A stretch of 64,000 nucleotides of DNA from Clostridiales bacterium (GTDB lineage Bacteria > Bacillota > Clostridia > Christensenellales > UBA1242). Of the stretch, positions 52,332 to 60,532 are shown piece by piece; within the stretch, counting starts at the first letter, position 1; every line of letters starts with the position of its first letter. Made by a program: the position numbers and the translations under genes. The stretch covers positions 1-64,000 of the forward strand of contig SVIR01000004.1 of assembly GCA_015069395.1 (NCBI GenBank), written 5' to 3'. Below the pieces are notes generated by a model, which worked only from the letters and a program-made list of their open reading frames with translations, did no database searches and was not told the DNA's origin.

Positions 52332-52447
52332 TATTTTCCTCCAAATCTTCTGTTTCTCTTTGAAAAAGCCTTCAAAGCTAAATATAATTGTTTGTCGTCA
52401 AATGCTGGCCAGTGAACCTTTGGAAAATAAAATTCGCTATAAGCCAT
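52331..52447 (-). pseudogene. uppS: Out-of-frame C-terminal segment of UppS
   Basis: Thirty-eight codons read AYSEFYFPKVHWPAFDDKQL and later LKAFSKRNRRFGGK, the standard C-terminus of undecaprenyl diphosphate synthase, ending in a TAA that overlaps the cdsA ATG. It is in another frame from the main uppS frame. The junction CAT-GGC looks like CAAATGGC with two bases missing. Confidence 0.85.
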
Positions 52448-53042
52448 GATACAACATAAAATTTGAAACCCTTTGTTCCCCACTGGTTCTTACAAGCAAG
52501 TCAATGTCTGGTGAACCTGCAGAATACAAGTTTTGTTTGATGTCTTCTTCAGTTATTTCTTTCGCTCCATTTTTTATCAATTTGTTTACTGCATAAACAA
52601 TATCGTCACGGCCACCATAATTTAATGCCAAATTTACAGTCATATTGGTATTGTTTTTGGTCTTATTCATAACTCTAATCAAAACATCTTGAAGATCTTT
52701 AGGGAATTTTGACACATCCCCCATAGAAACAAATTTTATGCCTTTTTCATAAAACTGATCTTCATTCTCTTCCACCAATTTTCTAGCCAACTCAAACAAA
52801 CCGTCAATCTCTTTTTTTTCTCTGTTCCAATTCTCAGTAGAAAACCCAAAAAATGAGACGTATTTTATTTCTTCAATCTCAGTTAATGTTGAGATTATAT
52901 TTTTCAATGCTACTGCACCCTGCCTATGGCCCATCATTTTGTTGAGGCCCCTTTCGGTCGCCCATCTACGATTTCCGTCCATAATAAATGCAATGTGCGT
53001 CGGCAAGTTAAAGTGAACTATCTTATCTTTATATTTAAACAT
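52437..53042 (-). CDS. uppS: Undecaprenyl diphosphate synthase, frameshifted near the C-terminus
   Basis: 201 residues in frame: HIAFIMDGNRRWATERG with the catalytic Asp, MGHRQGAVALKNII, FSTENWNRE and DLLVRTSGEQRVSNFML are all UppS. After FML the frame reads YHGL and stops, whereas the expected continuation (about 38 residues) is present in another frame at 52331-52447. A loss of two bases at about 52446 explains it. UppS supplies the lipid carrier for peptidoglycan and is essential, so a sequencing or assembly error is the first explanation; a real truncation would remove conserved C-terminal residues. Confidence 0.9.
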   Translation of the reverse strand: MFKYKDKIVHFNLPTHIAFIMDGNRRWATERGLNKMMGHRQGAVALKNIISTLTEIEEIKYVSFFGFSTENWNREKKEIDGLFELARKLVEENEDQFYEKGIKFVSMGDVSKFPKDLQDVLIRVMNKTKNNTNMTVNLALNYGGRDDIVYAVNKLIKNGAKEITEEDIKQNLYSAGSPDIDLLVRTSGEQRVSNFMLYHGL

Positions 53043-53074
53043 ACCAACCTTTTTAATGCAATATCGTTCTTTTG

Positions 53075-53641
53075 TTATACTTTCATAACCTCTTCTTCTT
53101 TGAGGCTAGACTCTTTATCTGCCAAAGCAGTATATTTGTCAATAAGCTTTTGCACTTCTTTTTCTGCAGTAGCAAATTCGTCTTCTGAAATGCTAGAATC
53201 TTTTTTCAAATCTTTAAGCATATCAAGAGCATCTCTTCTGATATTTCTCATAGCAACTTTTGTATCTTCACAAATCTTTTTAACTGTTTTAACAATTTCT
53301 TTTCTTCTTTCTTCTGTTAAAGTTGGAAAAACAAGACGAATAGTCTTGCCGTCGTTTGTTGGTGTTATTCCAATATCTGCTTGAGAAATTGCCTTTTCAA
53401 CATTTTTTATTTGAGAAACATCCCATATATTAATATTTAATATTCTTGCCTCTGAAACTGTGACAGTTCCCATCTGAACAATTGGAGTCATAACTCCGTA
53501 ATATTCCACCATAACCTTGTCCAAAATGTGAGGATTTGCCCTTCCTGCTCTAATAACAAGATATTCATTTTGTTGATGTAAATATGTTTTCTCCAAATCT
53601 TGTTTACAAGAAGCAAAAATATCGTCAACTAATTCGTTCAT
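53075..53641 (-). CDS. frr: Ribosome recycling factor
   Basis: 188 residues. VIRAGRANPHILDKVMVEYY, ITPTNDGKTIRLVFPTLTEE and MRNIRRDALDMLKDLKKD are RRF signatures. It splits post-termination ribosomes with EF-G. It begins its own transcription unit (promoter 53671-53699) leading to uppS, cdsA and rseP. pyrH, normally upstream, is missing. Confidence 0.97.
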   Translation of the reverse strand: MNELVDDIFASCKQDLEKTYLHQQNEYLVIRAGRANPHILDKVMVEYYGVMTPIVQMGTVTVSEARILNINIWDVSQIKNVEKAISQADIGITPTNDGKTIRLVFPTLTEERRKEIVKTVKKICEDTKVAMRNIRRDALDMLKDLKKDSSISEDEFATAEKEVQKLIDKYTALADKESSLKEEEVMKV

Positions 53642-53670
53642 AAAATCTCCTTAAATAATGATTTCACTTT

Positions 53671-53699
53671 AGTATATATCAAAAAAGTTTTTTTTGCAA
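53671..53699 (-). promoter_or_regulatory. Promoter of frr-uppS-cdsA-rseP
   Basis: TTGCAA (53694-53699), 17-bp spacer, TATACT (53671-53676) on the minus strand. Confidence 0.7.
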
Positions 53700-53736
53700 A
53701 TGTTTTTATCTGATAACTAAACTTTCTCTCAAAAAT

Positions 53737-53761
53737 AAAAACGGTTTTGGACCGTTTTTAT
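53737..53761 (-). terminator. Terminator of the unknown large gene
   Basis: AAAAACGGT/ACCGTTTTT stem with a 5-nt loop followed by ATTTTT on the minus strand; the stop codon is inside the stem. Confidence 0.8.
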
Positions 53762-55593
53762 TTTTCAAATCTAATTTCTACAGAAACTTCTTCTGCATCG
53801 TGATCTGCATCTGATATGCGCTTGTTTAATACCTTCATTTTTCTTGCTAACTCTTGGTCTGGCACAGACACGGCTAACGACTCTCCAAAGAAAGTAAGCT
53901 GTTCGTTTTGCGACATCTCAAAACTATCTTTAAGCGTTTGCAAATAAGGTAGCACCACCTCTTCTTTAAATAAAACAGGTAAAGGTTTTTTATCGTCAAA
54001 ACATTCATCAAGATATTGCATAGTTTTTTCATAAAGTTCTTCAACATTATCAAATTTTTCTTGAACCTTTCCTTGTTTTTTCGCAAATGTATCTCTCAAT
54101 ACATTCAATGTCGTTTCAATATCTTCACTAATTTCCCTTTCAACAGCCTTCGTCTCTTCAATATCTGCTTTTCCTGCCAATCTAAAACGCAGATCTGTAA
54201 TCTGAGAGATGTCGGAGGCCAAAGAACAAACCTTATTAGCTTTGTCAGCATAACTTAAGAAGCTCAATTTTAATAGAGGGCTTAATTCTTTTATAAGCTC
54301 CCCAGTTTCTCTAATTTGTTGCCTAAGTTTCTTTTCGCCTTTTTCATTTCTGTCATTTTTTTCTAAAATCAATTGATTTATCTTTCTTGCAACATCTGAA
54401 TTTTTAGGGAAGAACAAATCAATAAATTTGTTTAAACATTCTTGTCCAGACATTTTTGAAACGTCAAAAGGAATAGTTACATTGCTGTCTTTCAATTTTG
54501 TAATAATAATGTTGCTAGAAAAATCTAGATTGCCACCAAAAATGGATTTTCCCATCGTTAGAAACTTAGTCACATAATTCATTTCTGGGTTTCTTCTGTC
54601 AATATCTTTTACATTTTCGATAAGCCTAGAAAGTTGGTTGGGATTCATTGCAAAAACAAGAATATTGTTTCTTAAATAACTTTCAACAACTTCACGAGAA
54701 AAGTGCTGTTCCAAAACCTTTACGCTTTCGGCAGCATAAGAAATTATTCTCTTTTCTTGCATTTGATTTATCTGATTAAGGTTTACCGGATTGCAGAAGA
54801 AGTCTCTATACAACCCACTATAAGTTTGTCCAAGCGCTTTTTTGATATAATTTTCTTTAACTTCCATCGAAGCCGCTTTCATAGTAAGCAAAGTCGAATT
54901 GTTTTTTAGCCAACTTCTCAAAATTTGCATTTTTCTTTGAGTAAGTTCGAGATCTTCTTCCATCCCCATAATTCTATACTTTTCACTATCTCTTCCAATA
55001 AGCACATCGACTTTTCTTGCAAGATATGGATAGGCACTGTTGATTGTTTCTGAAGATGTGCAAAAGAGAGTGGGATTGATAGAAAACAAATTTACAATTT
55101 CTTCACTTCTCAAGAGAAAGAAACATCTATATTTTCCAAAAACAGGAAAGGTTTTTACAACATCAAGAACATTATATATATTTCTTGTGTTTGCTTTTGA
55201 TATAAGTGTAGAACATTGTTCTATAACAGAATTAACTCGTGCAGCGACTTCTGAATCATTCTCCCCAATAGTCAATGCTCTTGACAAAGCTTTATAAATC
55301 GAATCAAAATCTCTGCTTTTATCATAATACATTTTGTATGTATCTTTATCCCTTTTTAAACTGCCACTAGAAATCACTTGACAATAAATTGTTTTATAAG
55401 GGTTTATTCCTTTATTTGTTATTTGTTGAAACAAACGTCCGACTCTCTGATAACTATCTCGATCGGTTTCAAAATCAAGTTGTGAATAATCGAGTTTAGA
55501 CAAAAACACCTGCCCTACTTTTTTCTTTATAGCAGGATCTGTTTCTCCTCCAGTTCTTTCATATTCTTCACAATATGGAAGGATTGCACTCAA
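53758..55593 (-). CDS. Large helical protein of unknown function (main frame)
   Basis: 611 codons from a TTG at 55593, but the frame is coding-like further up to about 55655 (LLEKNFFNLPEKCSRLNALL), and the proper N-terminus is in another frame at 55644-55742. The protein is almost all helical. Repeats such as EEIVNLFSINPTLFCTSSET and VESYLRNNILVFAMNPNQLS recall mTERF-like helical pairs, and the C-terminal 200 residues are charged, coiled-coil-like (REISEDIETTLNVLRDTF). No enzyme motif is seen. It has its own promoter and terminator and sits where pyrH is usual, between tsf and frr. Confidence 0.75.
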   Translation of the reverse strand: MSAILPYCEEYERTGGETDPAIKKKVGQVFLSKLDYSQLDFETDRDSYQRVGRLFQQITNKGINPYKTIYCQVISSGSLKRDKDTYKMYYDKSRDFDSIYKALSRALTIGENDSEVAARVNSVIEQCSTLISKANTRNIYNVLDVVKTFPVFGKYRCFFLLRSEEIVNLFSINPTLFCTSSETINSAYPYLARKVDVLIGRDSEKYRIMGMEEDLELTQRKMQILRSWLKNNSTLLTMKAASMEVKENYIKKALGQTYSGLYRDFFCNPVNLNQINQMQEKRIISYAAESVKVLEQHFSREVVESYLRNNILVFAMNPNQLSRLIENVKDIDRRNPEMNYVTKFLTMGKSIFGGNLDFSSNIIITKLKDSNVTIPFDVSKMSGQECLNKFIDLFFPKNSDVARKINQLILEKNDRNEKGEKKLRQQIRETGELIKELSPLLKLSFLSYADKANKVCSLASDISQITDLRFRLAGKADIEETKAVEREISEDIETTLNVLRDTFAKKQGKVQEKFDNVEELYEKTMQYLDECFDDKKPLPVLFKEEVVLPYLQTLKDSFEMSQNEQLTFFGESLAVSVPDQELARKMKVLNKRISDADHDAEEVSVEIRFEK

Positions 55594-55643
55594 AAGAGCA
55601 TTAAGCCTGCTACATTTTTCAGGTAAATTGAAAAAGTTTTTCT

Positions 55644-55742
55644 CTAATAGGCCTCAATTGTTTCCCTATCCATCGCAAAATAAGGTAAGGTCAACTCTAT
55701 TATTCCTTCTTTCCAAGTAGTCCAGGTAGTGTTTTCAGACAT
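55644..55742 (-). pseudogene. N-terminal segment of the unknown large gene, frameshifted
   Basis: ATG at 55740-55742 preceded by GAGGAGG (7-nt spacing) opens MSENTTWTTWKEGIIELTLP and stops at TAG (55644-55646) after 32 codons. Adding one base near GAGGCC (about 55655) fuses it to the main frame. The strong ribosome site shows this is the true gene start, so the gene is 53758-55742 with one apparent base lost. Confidence 0.75.
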
Positions 55743-55767
55743 AAACATTCCTCCTCTTGTTGTTTCA

Positions 55768-55797
55768 ATTTTAACATATTTCTCCTATGTGTGTCAA
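55768..55797 (-). promoter_or_regulatory. Promoter of the unknown large gene
   Basis: TTGACA (55792-55797), 18-bp spacer, TAAAAT (55768-55773) on the minus strand. Confidence 0.75.
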
Positions 55798-55830
55798 TAC
55801 AAAGTTAAAATCCTACCTTTTGATAAAATT

Positions 55831-55858
55831 AAAAAAAGATATGGCGTACCATATCTTT
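55831..55858 (-). terminator. Terminator of rpsB-tsf
   Basis: AAAGATATGG/CCATATCTTT perfect 10-bp stem, 4-nt loop, long T-run on the minus strand. Confidence 0.92.
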
Positions 55859-55868
55859 TCATTCTAAA

Positions 55869-56525
55869 TTAGTTTTTTGCAGCCATTTGTTTAGCTACTT
55901 CTTCAGCCAAATTGTCATTTCTCTTTTCCATTCCTTCGCCAAGCACATAACGAACGAATCTTCTTACAGAAATCTTTTCGCCAATTTGCAATGTAGCTTC
56001 TGTCAAAACGTCTTTGATTGTCTTGCTAGAGTCTTTAACAAAAGGTTGATTCAAAAGACAAACATCCTCATAATACTTTTTAATTCTGCCTTCGATCATT
56101 TTTTCAATAATGTTTGCTGGTTTTCCTTCGTTGAGTGCTTGAGCTCTCAAAATTTCTTTTTCGGCTTCGAGTTCAGCAGGGTCAACTTCGTCTTCTTTTA
56201 CATATTTTGGATTTGCAGCAGCAATGTGCATAGCAATATCTTTAACCAATGCTTGGAAAGCGTCGCCTTTAGCAACAAAGTCTGTTTCGCAGTTTACTTC
56301 TACGATAACACCAATCTTTCCACCCATATGGATATAAGAAGCAACCAAACCTTCAGATGCAATTCTTCCTTGTTTTTTATCAACAGCCTTGAGTCCTCTT
56401 TCTCTCAAAAGAACAATAGCCTTTTCAAAATCTCCGTTTGCATCAGTAAGCGCTTTTTTGCACTCCATCATTCCAACACCTGTTTGTGCTCTAAGTTTAG
56501 CAACATCTTGCGCAGTAAAACTCAT
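55869..56525 (-). CDS. tsf: Elongation factor Ts
   Basis: 218 residues, short bacterial EF-Ts. TAQDVAKLRAQTGVGMMECK, KALTDANGDFEKAIVLLRER, GVIVEVNCETDFVAKGDAF and QPFVKDSSKTIKDVL are typical. It recharges EF-Tu with GTP. It is 23 nt after rpsB. Confidence 0.98.
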   Translation of the reverse strand: MSFTAQDVAKLRAQTGVGMMECKKALTDANGDFEKAIVLLRERGLKAVDKKQGRIASEGLVASYIHMGGKIGVIVEVNCETDFVAKGDAFQALVKDIAMHIAAANPKYVKEDEVDPAELEAEKEILRAQALNEGKPANIIEKMIEGRIKKYYEDVCLLNQPFVKDSSKTIKDVLTEATLQIGEKISVRRFVRYVLGEGMEKRNDNLAEEVAKQMAAKN

Positions 56526-56548
56526 AACAATTCTCCTTTTAAAATTTA

Positions 56549-57430
56549 TTATTCACTTTTTTCAGTTTGTTCTGTAGATTCTTCTTTTTTAACTTCTTTT
56601 TTCGCAACTGGTTTTTTTCTAGGTTTTTTAGCAACTTTTTTAGATTCTTCTCCAGCTTCTGCCAATTCAACGCTAGGTTTAACTTGTTCTAACATAGATT
56701 GAAGATCAACTTCTTCGTCAGCATTTTCGTCGTCTTTCTTCATTGAAACGCCTTCTCTTGCTTCGATAACAGCATCAGCGATAGCGCTTGCAATAAGTTT
56801 AACTGAACGGATAGCATCGTCATTTCCTGGAATAACGATTTGAACACCACTTGGATCACAGTTTGTATCAACCAAGCTAACTACAGGTATTTTCAAAATT
56901 CCTGCTTCGTGAACACAAATTTTTTCGTTTGTTGGATCAACTACAAAGATAACTCCTGGAAGATCTCTCATATCTTTGATTCCACCAAGATTTTTTTCAA
57001 GTTTGTCTCTTTCTTGTTTCAAAAGAGCAACTTCTTTCTTTGGCAACAAATCAAATTCTCCAACTTTTTCCATTTGATTGAGTTTGTTGAGTCTTTCGAT
57101 GCTGTTTCTAATTGTTTTGAAGTTTGTGAGTGTACCTCCCAACCAACGTGTGTTGATGTAATACATTCCACATCTTTCAGCTTCTTCTTTAACAGCTTCT
57201 TGTGCTTGTTTCTTTGTTCCTACAAAAAGAACACTTTTTCCGCTTGCTACAACATCACGAACAAATGAATAAGCTTTATCAACTTGTTCTGATGTAACTT
57301 CTAGATTGACAATATGAATATCATTTCTTGCGGTAAAAATGTATTCTTTCATTTTTGGATTCCATTTTCTTGATTGGTGACCAAAATGAACGCCTGCTTC
57401 TAAAAGTTGTTTCATTGAAATAACAGACAT
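56549..57430 (-). CDS. rpsB: 30S ribosomal protein S2 with basic C-terminal tail
   Basis: 293 residues from the ATG at 57428-57430, which follows [45 protein letters not shown] and [19 protein letters not shown] identify S2. The body ends near residue 230; about 60 extra residues form an acidic then Lys-rich tail ([20 protein letters not shown]). Such tails are found in some clostridial S2 proteins. First gene of rpsB-tsf. Confidence 0.97.
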   Translation of the reverse strand: MSVISMKQLLEAGVHFGHQSRKWNPKMKEYIFTARNDIHIVNLEVTSEQVDKAYSFVRDVVASGKSVLFVGTKKQAQEAVKEEAERCGMYYINTRWLGGTLTNFKTIRNSIERLNKLNQMEKVGEFDLLPKKEVALLKQERDKLEKNLGGIKDMRDLPGVIFVVDPTNEKICVHEAGILKIPVVSLVDTNCDPSGVQIVIPGNDDAIRSVKLIASAIADAVIEAREGVSMKKDDENADEEVDLQSMLEQVKPSVELAEAGEESKKVAKKPRKKPVAKKEVKKEESTEQTEKSE

Positions 57431-57636
57431 TTTTTCTCCCTCCTTGTTTTTAGTCTTTCCCAAAGTATACTCTCAAAGACAACCCAAATCACAAGATTTT
57501 TGCAACTAAACATATTCAAAAAAAGTATCAAAACAATCGTTTAGAAGCGTTCAGGCAACCGTCTTTGAAATGCCCTTTGAGTGTTTATTTGTCTCAATGA
57601 CTGCATAATAATAACATATTACATAAAAAAAATCAA
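57431..57636 (-). promoter_or_regulatory. rpsB promoter and long leader
   Basis: TTGATT (57631-57636), 17-bp spacer, TATTAT (57608-57613). The start near 57600 gives a 5' leader of about 170 nt, much longer than needed. It contains segments such as CACTCAAAGGGC and GACGGTTGCCTGAACG that may fold. I cannot assign it to a known leader family. This covers the only plain gap of over 250 nt in this part of the window. Confidence 0.55.
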
Positions 57637-57661
57637 GTATTTTTGCACACTTTTTCGTCTA

Positions 57662-57690
57662 TTGACATCAAAACATTAATATATTATACT
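57662..57690 (+). promoter_or_regulatory. Promoter of the first LRR gene
   Basis: TTGACA (57662-57667), 17-bp spacer, TATACT (57685-57690); AAGGAG at 57703-57708. Confidence 0.8.
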
Positions 57691-57715
57691 AATTTTGTTC
57701 ATAAGGAGAATTTGA

Positions 57716-58447
57716 ATGAAAATCGTTTATGAAAACGAAACTGCAACTCTTGTAAAAGTTGAAAAGTCAGACATTTCGAAAGATGGAGTTTTTATTGTTC
57801 CTGAAGACATTGTACGCATTTCAAAATCAGCTTTCTGTTGGCTTACCAATATGACTGCCGTGCACATAGGAAAAAATGTAAAATCTCTTGGAAACGGTTG
57901 TTTCGCCCACTGTAAAAACCTCGAAATCGTCAACCTTCCCGATGGACTTGAAAGAATTGGAAATGCGTGTTTTTTAGACTGCAAAGCTCTAAAGAGCCTT
58001 GCCTTGCCTGACAGTGTAACTCACCTTGGCTCAAGCGCATTTACTAGTTCGGGCTTAGAAAAAATTTCGCTTGGCAATGGTATCTCTTTGTTGAGAGAAT
58101 CTACCTTTTCAAATTGCTCAAAACTAACAGCTGTCAAACTTCCACAACAATTAAAAGAAATAGAGCCCTACGCATTTTCTTATTGTGTAAATTTGACAGA
58201 ATTAGAACTTCCACAGTCACTTGAAAGAATTGGATTTTCTGCTTGTGCTTGGTGCTATAGCCTTAAAGAAATCGAAATCCCAGACAATGTTGAAAAACTA
58301 GAATATTTCACAATTTACAAATGCAAACGACTTGAAAAGGTTAGCCTTCCTGCAGGTATAAATCTTGACAACAAAGCAATTTACGAAAGTAATCAGGCAA
58401 CAATAACTTACAGGGACAGAAAAAAAGAAAAAGAACTTGCAACATAA
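57716..58447 (+). CDS. BspA-type leucine-rich repeat protein, paralogue 1
   Basis: 243 residues made almost wholly of LRR_5 repeats of about 23 residues, for example LKSLALPDSVTHLGSSAFTS and LTELELPQSLERIGFSACAW. No signal peptide, membrane helix or sorting signal is visible, unlike surface BspA proteins. The opening MKIVYENETATLVKVEKSDI then FIVPEDIV is shared in form with the two paralogues downstream. Own promoter and terminator. Likely a cytoplasmic binding scaffold; partner unknown. Confidence 0.85.
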   Translation: MKIVYENETATLVKVEKSDISKDGVFIVPEDIVRISKSAFCWLTNMTAVHIGKNVKSLGNGCFAHCKNLEIVNLPDGLERIGNACFLDCKALKSLALPDSVTHLGSSAFTSSGLEKISLGNGISLLRESTFSNCSKLTAVKLPQQLKEIEPYAFSYCVNLTELELPQSLERIGFSACAWCYSLKEIEIPDNVEKLEYFTIYKCKRLEKVSLPAGINLDNKAIYESNQATITYRDRKKEKELAT

Positions 58448-58452
58448 CAAAG

Positions 58453-58481
58453 AACAGCACGAAAATATCGTGCTGTTTTGT
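58453..58481 (+). terminator. Terminator of LRR paralogue 1
   Basis: AACAGCACGA/TCGTGCTGTT 10-bp stem with an AAATA loop followed by TTGTTG, 6 nt after the stop. Confidence 0.8.
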
Positions 58482-58503
58482 TGAAAAATTTCAAAAAAGG
58501 GTA

Positions 58504-58532
58504 TGGACATTTGCAAAAAAATGTTCTATAAT
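58504..58532 (+). promoter_or_regulatory. Promoter of LRR paralogues 2 and 3
   Basis: TGGACA (58504-58509), 17-bp spacer, TATAAT (58527-58532); GGAGG at 58577-58581 precedes the ATG at 58586. Confidence 0.7.
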
Positions 58533-58585
58533 CATATTGAATTTTAAAAAGCCCTAGAAAAAAATATATACTCGCGGAGGAACAA

Positions 58586-59245
58586 ATGAAAATTTTAGAA
58601 AAAAACGGCACAAAAATCTTGGCTTCTGTAAGTGCAAAAGACATTTCAAAAGATGGTTCTTTTATTGTGCCTGACGGCATAGACATAATTGGCAAAAATG
58701 CATTTGCCGGAAGCAAAAATCTTAAATACGTTTCTATACCAGATTCTGTGAGAATTATTGAAACTGGAGCTTTTATGAATTGTAAAAGTTTGGTAGAAAT
58801 TACAATCCCAAACAGCGTAACCTCTCTTGGAAGCTTCTGCTTTGACACCTGCGCATCCTTGACATCTGCAAAAATTGGAAACGGAATTAAGAAAATCGAA
58901 GAGTCAACTTTCTGCAATTGTGCAAAATTATCTAGATTGGAGTTGCCTAGTCAACTTACTTCAATTGGAAATTCTGCGTTCTGTTATTGTTCTGACTTAA
59001 CAAAAGTCACCCTCCCAGAAACTTTAAAAGATATGGGATATGCTTCTTTTGCTTGGTGTCTAAGACTTAAAGAACTTCGTGTTCCAGATTCTACAGAAGT
59101 TTTGGGACCTTTTGCAATCTATAAATGTCCTTCTCTTGCAAGAATTTCTTTGCCAAAAGGGATTCAACTCGGAAAACAGGCTATTCATGAATGCGACATT
59201 GTAAGTGTTGTTTATAGAGAACCAAACAAAGACAAAAATTTATAG
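58586..59245 (+). CDS. BspA-type leucine-rich repeat protein, paralogue 2
   Basis: 219 residues with about eight LRR_5 repeats (LKYVSIPDSVRIIETGAFMN, LVEITIPNSVTSLGSFCFDT). The N-terminus MKILEKNGTKILASVSAKDI and IVPDGID parallels paralogue 1. No export signal. Repeat consonants place Cys in many turns (FMNCKSL, FCYCSDL). Starts a two-gene unit with paralogue 3. Confidence 0.85.
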   Translation: MKILEKNGTKILASVSAKDISKDGSFIVPDGIDIIGKNAFAGSKNLKYVSIPDSVRIIETGAFMNCKSLVEITIPNSVTSLGSFCFDTCASLTSAKIGNGIKKIEESTFCNCAKLSRLELPSQLTSIGNSAFCYCSDLTKVTLPETLKDMGYASFAWCLRLKELRVPDSTEVLGPFAIYKCPSLARISLPKGIQLGKQAIHECDIVSVVYREPNKDKNL

Positions 59246-59264
59246 TCTTTATGTGAGAAAACAA

Positions 59265-60047
59265 ATGATAATTAAAGAAATTACAAAAAACGAAAAAACT
59301 GACTATGTTTTATGTAGCATAGATAAATCCGACGTCAAAAATGGAATAGTTGTTATTCCAAATGGAATTACAAAAATTGGGGATAGGGTTTTCAAAGGAA
59401 AGTCTTTACATAGAGTATTTATTCCGAATTCAGTTGAAGAAATTGGTTATGAAAGTTTTGCTTTTTCTAAAATATCTGCCCCACTTCAACTCCCTCAAAA
59501 CCTTAAAAAAATAGGCAATGATTGTTTTAGTGGTTCAAACATTATAAAACTCAGTTTGCCAAAAAATCTCGAATTTTTAGGTTCTGGAGCATTCTCTCAT
59601 TGTCCTTATTTAAAGGTTATTAGTTTAGGTGATTCTTTAAAAACAATTCAACAAAACACTTTCTATAACTGTTCTCGTTTGGAAGAAGTCGCGTTTCCTT
59701 CAACTTTAGAGGTTATTAAGAATTCTGCTTTTGCTGATTGTATTGTTTTAAACAATATTAGATTACCTCAAACCTTAAAACAAATTGAATATGGGGCTTT
59801 TATGAATTGCTTCAGCCTTGAGGCTGTTTCTATTCCAAAAAGCACAAAAAGCATCGAAGATTTTGCTTTTTGCTATTGTAGATCTCTTAAAGAAGTGGTT
59901 CTTCCACTTTCTTTAAATTTTCGTCGCGATGCATTTTTCCATAGCAACAAGGTAGAATTCTTCTATAAATTAGACGATGGCACTACTATTTATACTAAAA
60001 AACAAATAAGGTCTTTACAAACAAAAGAAAAAGATAAAGACTTGTAA
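59265..60047 (+). CDS. BspA-type leucine-rich repeat protein, paralogue 3
   Basis: 260 residues from the ATG at 59265; an earlier ATG at 59205 overlaps paralogue 2. Repeats include LHRVFIPNSVEEIGYESFAF and LKVISLGDSLKTIQQNTFYN. The opening MIIKEITKNEKTDYVLCSID then VVIPNGI is the same cap as in the other two. It lies 19 nt after paralogue 2 and ends in a charged tail (LQTKEKDKDL). No signal peptide. Confidence 0.83.
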   Translation: MIIKEITKNEKTDYVLCSIDKSDVKNGIVVIPNGITKIGDRVFKGKSLHRVFIPNSVEEIGYESFAFSKISAPLQLPQNLKKIGNDCFSGSNIIKLSLPKNLEFLGSGAFSHCPYLKVISLGDSLKTIQQNTFYNCSRLEEVAFPSTLEVIKNSAFADCIVLNNIRLPQTLKQIEYGAFMNCFSLEAVSIPKSTKSIEDFAFCYCRSLKEVVLPLSLNFRRDAFFHSNKVEFFYKLDDGTTIYTKKQIRSLQTKEKDKDL

Positions 60048-60075
60048 AAAACTCACGCCAATACGTGAGTTTTTT
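60046..60075 (+). terminator. Bidirectional terminator between LRR genes and rlmH
   Basis: AAAAAACTCACG/CGTGAGTTTTTT stem with a 6-nt loop; T-runs on both strands. Both flanking stop codons touch it. Confidence 0.9.
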
Positions 60076-60532
60076 ATTTGTGATATGTTTTTCCAGACAA
60101 AATTGTAAAGCCTCTGTAGATTTGTTCTAAAAGCATAATTCTAAACAAATTGTGAGGAAAAGTCATAGGAGAAAAGGACATCTTTTCATTTGAAGCATTT
60201 TTTACTTCTTGCGAAACCCCATAAGAACCTCCCACTACAAAAGTGATCGTCGAATTGTTGTTTGAAATAGATTCTATCTTTTTTGCAAAAGTTTCGCTAG
60301 AAAACTCTTTGCCTTTCAAATCACACAAAACAACATAGCCTTTCAGTTTTTTCAAAATCTCCTGCCCCTCTTTTTCAAGAATAAGTTGAGGGTTGTCCAA
60401 TTGGTTTTGCTCTTTAACTTCAAAAATATTCAACTTGCAAAAAGCAGAAAGCCTTTTTTGATATTCTTCTTGACTCTCTTTTGAAAATTTTTCTTTTAGG
60501 TTTCCCACACAAACTAAGTTTATCGTTATCAA
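60074..60532 (-). CDS. rlmH: 23S rRNA pseudouridine-1915 N3-methyltransferase
   Basis: 152 residues from a TTG at 60530-60532, giving MITINLVCVGNLKEKF like the family start MKITILAVGKLKEKY; an ATG at 60544 would add GVV. FVVGGSYGVSQEV is the SAM-binding knot, and SFSPMTFPHNLFRIMLLEQI with the end SGKTYHK are invariant RlmH features. It methylates psi1915 of 23S rRNA on 70S ribosomes. It overlaps the end of the upstream CPBP gene by about 4 nt. Confidence 0.95.
   Translation of the reverse strand: MITINLVCVGNLKEKFSKESQEEYQKRLSAFCKLNIFEVKEQNQLDNPQLILEKEGQEILKKLKGYVVLCDLKGKEFSSETFAKKIESISNNNSTITFVVGGSYGVSQEVKNASNEKMSFSPMTFPHNLFRIMLLEQIYRGFTILSGKTYHK

Noticed and set aside
52437..52460. Programmed frameshifting in uppS
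   Set aside because: No slippery heptamer, stimulatory hairpin or internal ribosome site is visible; a two-base loss is simpler.
55640..55665. Programmed -1 frameshift in the large unknown gene at an A-rich stretch
   Set aside because: The A-run comes after the in-frame TAG and is in the wrong register.
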